Source: Palaemon carinicauda
Taxonomy: Eukaryota; Arthropoda; Malacostraca; Decapoda; Palaemonidae
NCBI RefSeq assembly: GCF_036898095.1
Contig: NC_090743.1
Span: 17,405,351-17,469,350, forward strand
Length of the DNA stretch: 64,000 nucleotides
Direction of reading: 5' to 3'
The notes below the pieces were generated by a model. The model was not told the origin of the DNA, did not search any database, and saw only the letters and a list, made by a program, of their open reading frames with translations. The translations under genes were made by a program, and so were the position numbers. This document shows, one piece after another, positions 1 to 8,710 of the stretch; within the stretch, counting starts at the first letter, position 1; every line of letters begins with the position of its first letter.

Positions 1-1330
1 GAGACGCAAACAAATTCAGCCCTATCTACATGTGAGCAATCACTGTAGCCTAGATCTCCATGAGCACGATCACCTTAATTGTCTTGGTTGAGGTGTCCCT
101 GAGTAAGGGGATCTCTTGCTTCTCCCTCTCCTCCTTGGAATAGGAAGTCTCCTGCTTCCCATTCTCGCTTACCACAAGAGAGGAAGTCTCATGTAGCGCG
201 GTCTCACTCCCCCTGAGATATGACAGCTCACTCTTCTAAGTCTTGTTCGGAGTAACGATCGCCCCAGTCATGACATGAGTGCCAAAAGTGACGCTCCTCT
301 CGAACCCTTTCTCCCAGAGCATGTTTACGATTGCCAAGATCATGCTTTCCCCAATCAGGCATTAAACGTTCACAAGCATGAACAGGCAGATCTTGGTCTT
401 GCTCTGTCTAAAAGGTAACTCAGAGGGAACAGTAGGTTCAAACTTTTCAATTACCATTGGTTGAGACCCTATGTGGTCGGTCTTCCTAACATTGTTCCTC
501 TCCTTCCTCTTTTAAGAAGTCTCAGTCCTGTGGAGACCGTGCTTCTTCAAGACCGACTGCTGGTCTTTGGACCCTACTGGCTAAATTGTCTAAAACTTTG
601 AAAGAGAAGGAAGGAGGGAATTTTTGTTTCCTGATTCTTCAGGCCTGATAAAGGTCATTTGACATCTTGACAAAAGAAATCTTCCTGGAAGGAGCAAACA
701 GCTTCTCACAGTGCTTCAATAGGGTTGGACTGTGCTGCTTCTGACTCCTGGTTCAGGTCCAAAGACAATAGGTCTAAGATGCTCTTGGGGGAGGAAGAAC
801 ACTCTCCTCAAGAGTTCTTGGAGAATGACTGTAGTAAATGAGACATGTCACACTTCGACACTTGCTTCTCATGCTAGGATTACCGGCTCAGTTCTGTTCT
901 AGGTCCCAACCAGTGCTTAGTTAAGATGGTGGGGAGTCCTTCTGTGCGGAACCCCCCTCCAGGAGGATCTCTTTGCATTTCTTAGACTTAGTTACTGATA
1001 AGGGTTCTCTGCCTGACTTAGTTACTGATAAGGGTTCTCTGCCTGCTGAGACATGCAACCCAGAGATAGAGTCAACCTTCCTCAAGATCTTGGCGCTCAT
1101 TAAGGAACTTGACGAACTTGGAGAAGTGTCGTCTGAAGTCATCAAAGGAGATCTTACCTCGATTGACCTGAGCCTCAGGTGGTGACCCTTCTGCACCCAA
1201 CTTTGGTCATGTGCTGTTGAAGATAAAGAATCGGGAGATAGAGTCCACCTTCATCAAGGTTCTTGTCCTCTTCAGGAAGTTCAGTGACCTTGGAGAGTAA
1301 TCCACTGAGCCTATCAAGAACCCTCCTATG
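1..1330 (+). mobile_element. Decayed DIRS-like gag remnant (tentative)
   Basis: No intact gene is visible. The stretch has coding-like composition but many stops. One short open stretch (973-1185) encodes a segment with the pattern ESTFLKILALIKEL, which resembles the FKKVMLIFKEL segment in the gag-like ORF1 of the intact DIRS copy at 6251-8710. That segment is present twice, near 1063 and 1235, about 172 bp apart. A perfect 30-bp tandem duplication lies at 985-1044. I infer an old gag remnant of a DIRS-type element. The match is weak and the stretch could be another retroelement. Confidence 0.35.
985..1044. repeat. 30-bp perfect tandem duplication
   Basis: Two adjacent identical 30-bp copies, 985-1014 and 1015-1044, beginning GACTTAGTTACTGATAAGGG. 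The unit is a multiple of three and keeps the local open frame. It lies within the putative gag remnant. Confidence 0.9.
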
Positions 1331-1910
1331 GTTTACCACCATTAGAAACCGTGAAGGTGGTTTACCACGATCGGAACCCTTTCGATAGCTTGCTAAGATT
1401 AGAAACTTTTTTTATTGTTTATTGTTATCAGGAAACTTACGATTGTTTATAGCGATGGGCAACCTTGTGGTCGGTTACTGCAATCGGGAACGTTGTGTTC
1501 GGTTACTGCAATCGGGAACCTTATGATTGTTTATAGCAATGGGCAACCTTGTGGTCAGTTACTGCAATCGGGAACGTTGTGTTCGGTTACTGCAATCGGG
1601 AACCTTATGATTGTTTATAGCGATGGGCAACCTTGTGGTCGGTTACTGCAATCGGGAACGTTGTTTTCGGTTACTGCAATCGGGAACCTTATGATTGTTT
1701 ATAGCAATGGGCAACCTTGTGGTCAGTTACTGCAATCGGGAACGTTGTGTTCGGTTACTGCAATTGGGAACCTTATGATTGCTTATATAGCAATGGGCAA
1801 CCTTGTGTTTATTTACAGCAATCTGGAACCTTGAGATTGTTTACAAGTGTGTGGAACCTTATGTCCGCGATCTGGAAGTTACATGATCGATTGCCACAAC
1901 CAGTAACTAC
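1330..1910. repeat. 84-bp higher-order tandem repeat made of 28-bp units
   Basis: The core (1445-1800) repeats with an 84-bp period. Each period contains three diverged 28-bp subunits, for example 1445-1472, 1473-1500 and 1501-1528; the next periods start at 1529, 1613 and 1697. Degenerate 28-bp units extend the array on both sides. Because 84 is a multiple of three, a 139-codon frame (1415-1834) stays open, but it encodes only the repeat and is probably not a gene. The array lies upstream of the first recognised MTAP exon. Confidence 0.85.
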
Positions 1911-2336
1911 AAGGTCTGAAGAAAAGTATTTTTACTAAATACAGTACTTCATATTCTTATATGGTAAAGTAAAAATGAAAGTTCAAGTAGTAAAAATGGC
2001 TTCTTTTTAGCAAGAGAAAAGAAATCCTGTGGTAGTTTGCCCTAATCAGCTGATTTGGAAAGCATTGGTGGTACTCGTGATCATCTTACAAATGTAAACA
2101 TTGGGAAAGATGTATAATTGTTGTGTTTTTTATTTCATAATTATTATTGATATTTTAAGGTTAATGAGATTGTTAAGAGGGATGATTAAAGCTTAAATTC
2201 ATAATGAAAATAAAAAGAAATACAAATAAAAAGATAATGAAAACATACCATGTATTTCTGTATCTACTTTGTGGATCATCATCTATCAAAGGGGTGCCTG
2301 CAATAGAACACCCATGATAGCCGAGGCATTACTGTA
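1911..2336. other. Non-coding stretch with one dispersed repeat copy
   Basis: AT-rich sequence with no gene or RNA that I recognise. Positions about 1976-2125 are similar to 58525-58680 on the same strand, so they are one copy of a dispersed repeat. The rest looks like ordinary non-coding sequence. Confidence 0.6.
1976..2125 (+). repeat. Dispersed repeat, copy 1
   Basis: Shares a long diverged match with 58525-58680, including the exact stretch CAGCTGATTTGGAAAGCAT and a common GGAAAGATGTA block. No terminal inverted repeats or coding capacity are visible. The family is unknown to me. Confidence 0.7.
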
Positions 2337-2344
2337 TATATAAC
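2337..2344. repeat. Target-site duplication, left (TATATAAC)
   Basis: The 8-bp direct repeat immediately left of the hAT MITE; its partner is at 2872-2879. Confidence 0.88.
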
Positions 2345-2871
2345 CAGGGCTGCCGGATTCTCCACACTAGGCAACTTCACGCTCAGCGGTGTCGCTGATT
2401 AGTCCCAGTTTCACCTCTCTAAGTCTCACAGTATTTTGTCTACAGAAATTGCAAAAAGATACTCACATGAAAAAGAATAAACTTTTAGATTTTTCTTGAG
2501 CTGACGAATCAATTCGTCAAAAGGCAACTGTTGTGCGGCAATTGCAATTAATTCCCTCAACACTGATTCAAGAATCGGTCTTTCAGTGAGTCGGCAACAT
2601 CAAGCGCTGTACTCCACTGAGCATCCTAGTCCCATAGCATCCACACTTTCATAGATTTTACAATTATTGTAATTTTTATATAGATATCACAGGGAAAATA
2701 AATAATAAAACACTCATATTAATTATTTATAACTTTTTATTACATTTTAATCGACATACATCATCAAAGTGTGGAATTTATCAACACTCGGATTCCACAT
2801 TCCACACTTTATCAAGATGTGGAGCAGATTAGCCATATCGATGATGTAAATTCCACGTTTCGGCAGCCCTG
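2345..2871. mobile_element. Non-autonomous hAT element (MITE), 527 bp
   Basis: The element begins CAGGGCTGCCG and ends with its reverse complement CGGCAGCCCTG. It is flanked by identical 8-bp direct repeats TATATAAC at 2337-2344 and 2872-2879, which fits the 8-bp target duplication of hAT superfamily transposons. It has no significant open reading frame, so it must have been moved in trans. The interior contains further imperfect inverted repeats (GTGTGGAAT-type segments around 2775-2825). Confidence 0.88.
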
Positions 2872-2879
2872 TATATAAC
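2872..2879. repeat. Target-site duplication, right (TATATAAC)
   Basis: The 8-bp direct repeat immediately right of the hAT MITE; an exact copy of 2337-2344. Confidence 0.88.
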
Positions 2880-3456
2880 CCAATTTCAAGTTCACTTGTT
2901 ACATGTCAGATTGTGCTCTCAAGTTTGGGAGCCCTTCAGTTCAACTTAAAGGAGTCATGTTGTACAATGAATATAATCTGTGGTCAAGCCAGGATTTAGC
3001 AGGAAAAGTTATTGCCTTTAGGTGACTCCATGCTAACCCCCCCCCCCTCACACATATTCAAGTGATAGTAATGTTGCATTTTACCGCTGAAATTTATCAT
3101 ACAGTGAATGTAGCTTGAAATCATCATGACCCATTGACTGTATCAGACAATCTCGAAAATTTTAGAAAGTAGAAATATTAGACAGTTGGAGGTGAGGTAT
3201 TCAAGTAGACAGAAAAAAAATTGAATTAACGTTGTATATAAGTAACTGGGGAAGGAAAGTTATTAGAAAACAAGAAATGGAAAAAAGTATAAGTTGTTGT
3301 AAATTGACTATTAGAACAGATTATAGAAATAGAAATATAAGGTTAAATACTGTATGCCAGATGATTTGGAGGAAAGTTCCCTACTGGTAAATTAAGAATT
3401 ATTCAGAGTAATGAAAGAAAGTTTCTATATATTCATATAATGTACTTAAATTTCAG
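2880..3456. other. Non-coding, upstream intron of MTAP
   Basis: AT-rich sequence that ends in a polypyrimidine-AG acceptor (AG at 3455-3456). A run of C is present near 3040. No gene is recognised. The first MTAP coding exon, with the start codon, is not visible here and is probably further upstream. Confidence 0.6.
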
Positions 3457-3602
3457 ATTGGTATCATTGGGGGCTCTGGACTCAATAACCCAAAGCTTTT
3501 TGAAGATGTTCAAGAATGTAAAGTGACAACACCATTCGGGGATCCCTCTGATGTGCTATTGGAAGGGAAGATTGATGGAGTTCCTTGTGTATTACTTGCC
3601 AG
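3457..3602 (+). CDS. MTAP: MTAP exon (phosphate-binding N-terminal segment)
   Basis: This exon belongs to S-methyl-5'-thioadenosine phosphorylase, which cleaves methylthioadenosine with phosphate to adenine and 5-methylthioribose-1-phosphate in the cytosolic methionine salvage pathway. It encodes 48 codons plus two bases. It starts with the family GIIGGSGL phosphate-binding loop, followed by TPFGDPSD and ending CVLLAR. The acceptor is TTTCAG (AG at 3455-3456) and the donor is AG|GTAAGA at 3602/3603, splitting an arginine codon. That codon is completed by the first base of the next exon (20017). The upstream exon with the start codon is not seen. The match to human-type MTAP is colinear across all six exons, so the assignment is firm. 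Confidence 0.95.
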
Positions 3603-3689
3603 GTAAGAAAACATTGTCAATTGGGTTATGTTTATGAGAATATTGTTTCCATTGCTGTTTAGCAGCTTTGATTAAAGTTATTCCATTGC
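3603..3689. other. Start of MTAP intron, unique sequence
   Basis: Short non-coding intron start following the GTAAGA donor. This 16.4-kb intron (3603-20016) holds a DIRS fragment, element A and element B. Confidence 0.7.
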
Positions 3690-5290
3690 TAAATACAAAC
3701 GAGCGCTATTTATATAGGGGTATTACTTTCGGCAAAGCTGAAAGACAAGTCATTAGATTTTAGCAAGAGTTAACCGCTCACCTGCTAGTTAATAACCCCC
3801 ACACCCCCTGTGGGGGTTAGTAACTACCTCTCACTCACACACCTGGGTTGTAAGACACACTTTGCTTTTGGTTCAGGTGGAGATCAGACGTTACCGCTCT
3901 TCCCCTCACCAGTTAGTGACTTGCCTTTTCTAATCCTTATTTTGCTTTCTCTTTACAGTGTGTGTGTATGTGTCTTCTTGGCCACTGATATGCAAACCTG
4001 TCCAGGACCTGAGGGTCGCTCCTGCGGGACTTTTATGGCTTTTGTGGATACTGATCCTTACTGTTATGTCCCGCTTGTAGAGGGCAACTTTGCGATAGAG
4101 ATAACACTTTCCCTGAATGACGGTAGTGGTCTGCCTCCCAGTGGGAATGGTTTGAGTGCTGACAGAAGAAGGAGGTTAAGAGGGATACTTTGCCTTCGGG
4201 GTCTTCCTCGAAGTCCAAGAAATCCAAAGCTGCTTCTTCCTTCCCCCTGACCTTCCTCCAAAGCTCCTGTTCAACCAGTTTCCTCTTAGGAACCGTAGAA
4301 TAGTAGTGCTGGCCGATTAATGCCAGGACAACCTTGGTCCTCGAGAAACGGTGCGGCTTCCCCTAGCTGAGTGGCCTCACTCTCCCCCTGGGGTATTCCT
4401 TACTCTTTTCTGATGTTTTTCAGGTGTGGCTGTCCCTTGGTTTGTCTTGCCCTTCTTCAAAGAAGGCGCGGTTGCAGCTCCTTCACCTGGATGCTGAGAG
4501 GCAACGTTCTTCCTCCTCGAAGGTGGATCCGTTGGCTTTGCTTAGAGGGGACCTTCACAACCCTGATGCCCCGCTTGTTGATTCCGGCCCAGCTTCGTCT
4601 ACTGATGCTGCTGCCGTTGCCAAAGGCTTCGTTCCCCCCCCCTCGCCGATCTTCCTTAGGGGGTGGAACAAAGTCCAAGACAAGCCTCTCCTGCGGGTGA
4701 TTACCTCTCTCATTCGTGAGGGAGAACCCCCATAGAGACACCTCTTGTAGGCCTGCCAGAGACCTTCCTTCTGATCAACCTTCCCATATCTCGTCCTTGC
4801 CAGCGACAAACTTAGAGTTTGTGGCCCTCCTTGTCGCCTCAGACACTCTCCTTTGCCTCTGGCAAAGAGACGTCTGTTTGACTCCTCACCATCTGCTGCT
4901 GAACGATCACTTTGGAGAATCGTCAAGGACCTCGCCATTCGCCCACTCCTCAGCACTCTCCTTCGCCCACTCCTCAGCACTCTCCTTCGCCCAGAGATCG
5001 TTGGTCTCACAAGTCTCATCAGTCTCGTCATTCGCCCGCTGGTTCCTGACCCTCGCCTGTGTCACTGAATTCTCCTATGACTCTCTGTTCGCCAGCCTTC
5101 GGCGTTCGCCAGTCCAACGCTCTTCCCCGACCACTCGCAAATGAGAATGTACCCTCAAGCAAGAGAACTACCCCAAGACAGTGAAAGACCATGGTACAGA
5201 TACTGTGGCACTACCTAGGACTAGAAAACAATGGTTTGATTTTGGAGTGTCCTCCTCCTAGAGGAGCAGCTTACCATAACTAAAGTCTCT
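3690..5290 (+). mobile_element. Truncated, decayed DIRS-like element, 5' part
   Basis: The left edge (3690-3830) resembles the terminal repeats of the decayed element at 51275-57610: an AAATACAA block, a GTATTA..CGGC.AAGCTGAAA block and a C-rich/G-rich TACCCC-type block. Downstream, around 4068-4170 and read across frames, is a degenerate version of the gag Cys-rich motif (LCPACRGQLC, compare CSNCRGKTC in intact copies). A serine/lysine-rich stretch follows. A 24-bp tandem duplication lies near 4937-4990. No RT, RNase H or recombinase sequence follows, so this is a 5' fragment. The right boundary is uncertain. Confidence 0.6.
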
Positions 5291-5873
5291 TCTAACCTTA
5301 ATGAGAGGAAAGCAGCCAATGAAAAATTACAGTACAGTAGTTAACCCCTTGAGCGAAGAAGAATTGTTTGTTAACTTGAATGTTGTCAGGTGTATGCGGG
5401 CAAAGGAGAATGTGTAAAGAATGGACCAGACTATTCAGTATGTGTGTAGACAAGGAAAATTGAGTCATAACCAGACTCAGATCCAATATAGTACTGTTTG
5501 GCTAGTCAAAGGATCCAATATCTCTAGCGGTGGTGTCTATATGTATACAGTAGACCTTTCTTGTTTGAGAAAAATTGTAGTTGATTTATGATTTTCATGG
5601 ATATACATACAGTACTATATCCCTAGATGGGCATTCCCAAGGGTATGAGCTGTTACTTGCTGGAAGGCTTGGAGGCTTAGCAGTAGGGATCCAGTTTATT
5701 GTTGCTAGTACACAGTTGAATTCAGTCAAGAATAGGGTACACTTTAGTTCCTTGATGAGAGAGAGAAAGATTTAGATTAATTCATTTTTGTGAACTTTGT
5801 TGGACTTTCATATGACTTCCTTCTTAAAGCGAGTTTATTGCCGACGTATGTCCTAAAAACCTGAAAATTTCAC
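5291..5873. other. Non-coding intron sequence
   Basis: No gene, RNA or recognisable repeat is seen between the DIRS fragment and element A. Only short chance frames are present. Confidence 0.6.
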
Positions 5874-5892
5874 TTTTAAATATTTAACTTAG

Positions 5893-6047
5893 CCGGTGAA
5901 TATATAATAGCTGCAACTCTGCGGCTCGACAGAAAACACACTCAAAAAACTCGCGAGCGATCGCTATGAAGGTTGCGGGTGTGCCCACCAGCGCCAACTG
6001 TCGGCCAGATACCACTCTTGCATGTAAACAAACCCTTCAATTCTTCT
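5893..6047 (+). repeat. Element A left inverted terminal repeat
   Basis: 155 bp, the reverse complement of 12211-12365 with no mismatch seen by eye. It contains the palindrome AGCGATCGCT, also found in the terminal repeats of elements B-E. Confidence 0.92.
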
Positions 6048-6250
6048 CTGTCGACGTTGACGACAAGACGTATTCATACTCGCTGTAGGCCCTGGAGTTT
6101 TCTCAACATATTTGGTGAAGTACTTCATTTTGGTTTGAGCTTTCGCAGTGCAGGTGTTTTTCCTCAACATAAACTCTTGAACTCTTTATTGAATCAGATT
6201 ATTTGTTGATGACTTGGATTGTTTTTGGAATTTTCTTTGACTAATTCAAA

Positions 6251-8710
6251 ATGGCTGACCCTTCTCAAGTACCTAGATTTCGAAAGTGTAATGCTAGGGA
6301 CTGTAATAGGCGTCTTCCAAAGGCTTCTCTCGACCCACATACTGTTTGTTCCAATTGTCGGGGTAAAACCTGTCAATTGGGAGATCGGTGTGAGGAATGC
6401 GTGGGCCTTTCGGAATTCGATTGGCTCGAATACGATAAATATGCACGTAGACTAGAGAGAGATATGGTAAGGAGGAGTTCATCTAGGTCTGTAGATTTTT
6501 CCTCTCCACATGCCCCTGAACCTAATCCTTCCCCTGTAGTGGTTGTTCCTAACCCCCCTACTAGCACTCAGGAACCATCTATGCAAGACATGTTACGTGC
6601 TATTGATGCCTTGGGGGAAAGAGTTGAAGCGTTAGCAACTGATCGTAATCAACTCATGGCTGACGTGAAGGAACTTAAGTGTCATAGTGCCACGGCGGAA
6701 AGTGGGAAAGTGATTAGTGCGCAAAGTGTTGTGAACAGTGTTGCGACCGAGGGTTCGTCTGTTCGTGCCTGTCGTTCACCTAGTCCGGGACCTCTTGCAA
6801 GCTCCCAAGCCCAGGGGAGAAGTAATGTCGTACGACTTATGGGTTCGAGAGGCCTTGATCAGCGAACAGACGTTCCCTCTATGGTATCAGGCGTATCTCA
6901 CCAAGATCGCCCCTACCATAAGACGAGAGAGCCCATTTTCTCCTCGTCTTCCGAAGGCTTTTCACGCAAGAAACCGTGGAGCAAGGTTTCTAGGCCTCTT
7001 AAACGGAAGTCGGTCCCTTCAGGACAGGTCCAACGTCCTGGATGTAGTCATTGGGACAGTTCGGACCCGTTGCAGTCATCGGATGACTGCTCGCCGCCTA
7101 AGCAAGGCAAAGTTGTGCCGTCTCAGACACTAACCCCGTCGGTTACCGCACCCATTCCCGTGCACCCAAAATGGGTTATACTGCAGGACATGCAGTCTAA
7201 GCTTGCGTCCCTTATGGAAGACTACAATGCCGATAAGGTTTCCGTTGAGCCTAGCCGTGTATCTCATCGAGATCCTGGCCTTCAGCCACCCAAACGTTCA
7301 TTTGTGCGTCCTGTTGACGCTGGTGTAGCCAAGTCACGTCAAGCAGTTGGTGTAGAACCACACTCGATGCGATCTCGTGTGGATTTTCAGCTGCATTTGG
7401 ACGTTAGGCAACTTGCTGATGCGCCTGGGGACGTTCAGGACGTTCGCCAACCATCGGAGTTGACTTGTTTTGACGCTGAGCGTCAACTTCCGCAATCTAG
7501 AGTTGTTTTGACTGCTCAGACTAGGCGGTCTAAGCAGTCTCGGGTGGACGCTGTGCGTCCTCACGCACCTGTTGTTGTTGACAGTTCCCAGACTGTCAAG
7601 CAGTTACAGGACGCTGCGTCCTGGTCCGCCACTTATGCACCAGTGCGGGTGGACGCTGCGTGTCAAGCATTGCCAACCCCTTTGCTTGTTTCTCATCAGT
7701 TGTCAGATGAGGAACTTTCGGATGAGGACGTTGCTGACCCTCAGCCTGAGGATCATCCTTCAGATATTGATGAACCAAGAACAGTTCCGCCATCTATGGA
7801 CTTTAAGAAAGTCATGTTAATTTTTAAAGAGTTGTTTCCCGAACACTTTGTCTCTGTTGCTCCTCGTTCGCCTCCGTCTGAGTTTGTTTTAGGCGTACCT
7901 GCTGACATGCCAGCCTTTACAAAACTTGTACTCTCTCGCTCATCCAAGAGAGCTTTACGGCTTTTAGGCGATTGGTTGGAAACCAAAAGGAGTTTAGGGA
8001 AGACGGCCTTTGCCTTTCCCCCATCTAAACTCTCGTCTAGATCGAGCGTCTGGTATGCCACGGGAGAAGTTCTCGGCTTGGGAGTCCCTGCCTCTGCCCA
8101 GGGCGACTTCTCAAGCCTTGTAGACTCTCCCCGCCGCCTAGCCATGAGACGCTCGAAGATTAGTTGGTCAGCCTCGGACCTTGACCATCTTCTGAAAGGC
8201 ATTTTTAGAGCTTTTGAAGTTTTCAACTTCCTTGACTGGTGTTTGGGAGCCTTGAGTAGGAAAATCTCATCGGCTGATAGAGATGTCTCCTTACTCATTA
8301 TGTCCTGCATGGATAAAGCCATCCGCGATGGATCCAATGAGCTCTCCTCCTCTTTTACTTCAGGAGTCCTTAAGAAGCGAGAGTCTCTTTGCTCTTTTCT
8401 GTCGGCAGGAGTTACTCCCTGTCAAAGATCTGAGCTACTCTTTGCTCCCTTATCGAAGTTTTTGTTCCCTGAGCTTTTGGTTAAGGACATAGCTTTGTCG
8501 CTCGTGCAGAAGGACACCCATGACTTGGTAGCGTCCTCTGCTCGCAAAGGGACTCCTTCGACTTCCTTTTCTGCAAGACCAAGGATAGACACTCCGGCGT
8601 CCAGGTTTATTCCGCCCTTTCGTGGCAGAGCTCCCAGCAGGGGAAGTACTCGTGCCGAGGGAAAGAGAGGAAAGAGGAAAGGAGCCAAGTCCTCACGTGG
8701 CAGAGTCTGA
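6251..8710 (+). CDS. Element A ORF1, gag-like protein (819 aa)
   Basis: This is the first ORF of the DIRS element, in the position of the structural (gag-like) protein. The start ATG at 6251 is followed by MADPSQVP, conserved in the other copies. Residues about 10-55 hold a Cys-rich cluster with CSNCRGKTC and CEEC pairs, a possible zinc-binding module. The middle (about 60-510) is low-complexity, rich in Ser, Pro, Gln and Val. A more conserved helical C-terminal region begins near residue 515 (MDFKKVMLIFKEL) and contains FNFLDWCLGALSRK. The tail is basic and Arg/Gly-rich (RFIPPFRGRAPSRG), which suggests nucleic-acid binding. It ends at TGA 8708-8710 and overlaps the start region of ORF2. The downstream recombinase frame is in the same frame as this ORF. 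The function is inferred from position. Confidence 0.88.
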   Translation: MADPSQVPRFRKCNARDCNRRLPKASLDPHTVCSNCRGKTCQLGDRCEECVGLSEFDWLEYDKYARRLERDMVRRSSSRSVDFSSPHAPEPNPSPVVVVPNPPTSTQEPSMQDMLRAIDALGERVEALATDRNQLMADVKELKCHSATAESGKVISAQSVVNSVATEGSSVRACRSPSPGPLASSQAQGRSNVVRLMGSRGLDQRTDVPSMVSGVSHQDRPYHKTREPIFSSSSEGFSRKKPWSKVSRPLKRKSVPSGQVQRPGCSHWDSSDPLQSSDDCSPPKQGKVVPSQTLTPSVTAPIPVHPKWVILQDMQSKLASLMEDYNADKVSVEPSRVSHRDPGLQPPKRSFVRPVDAGVAKSRQAVGVEPHSMRSRVDFQLHLDVRQLADAPGDVQDVRQPSELTCFDAERQLPQSRVVLTAQTRRSKQSRVDAVRPHAPVVVDSSQTVKQLQDAASWSATYAPVRVDAACQALPTPLLVSHQLSDEELSDEDVADPQPEDHPSDIDEPRTVPPSMDFKKVMLIFKELFPEHFVSVAPRSPPSEFVLGVPADMPAFTKLVLSRSSKRALRLLGDWLETKRSLGKTAFAFPPSKLSSRSSVWYATGEVLGLGVPASAQGDFSSLVDSPRRLAMRRSKISWSASDLDHLLKGIFRAFEVFNFLDWCLGALSRKISSADRDVSLLIMSCMDKAIRDGSNELSSSFTSGVLKKRESLCSFLSAGVTPCQRSELLFAPLSKFLFPELLVKDIALSLVQKDTHDLVASSARKGTPSTSFSARPRIDTPASRFIPPFRGRAPSRGSTRAEGKRGKRKGAKSSRGRV

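Noticed and set aside
1415..1834. 139-codon open frame as a possible repeat protein gene
   Set aside because: It is entirely the 84-bp tandem repeat; the frame is open because the period is divisible by three. No start context or flanking coding sequence supports it.
7753..8337. 194-codon minus-strand frame inside element A gag
   Set aside because: Lies entirely opposite the conserved C-terminal part of ORF1. Similar shadows occur in C and D at the same place (24288-23974 and 35404-35090), explained by the sense codons.
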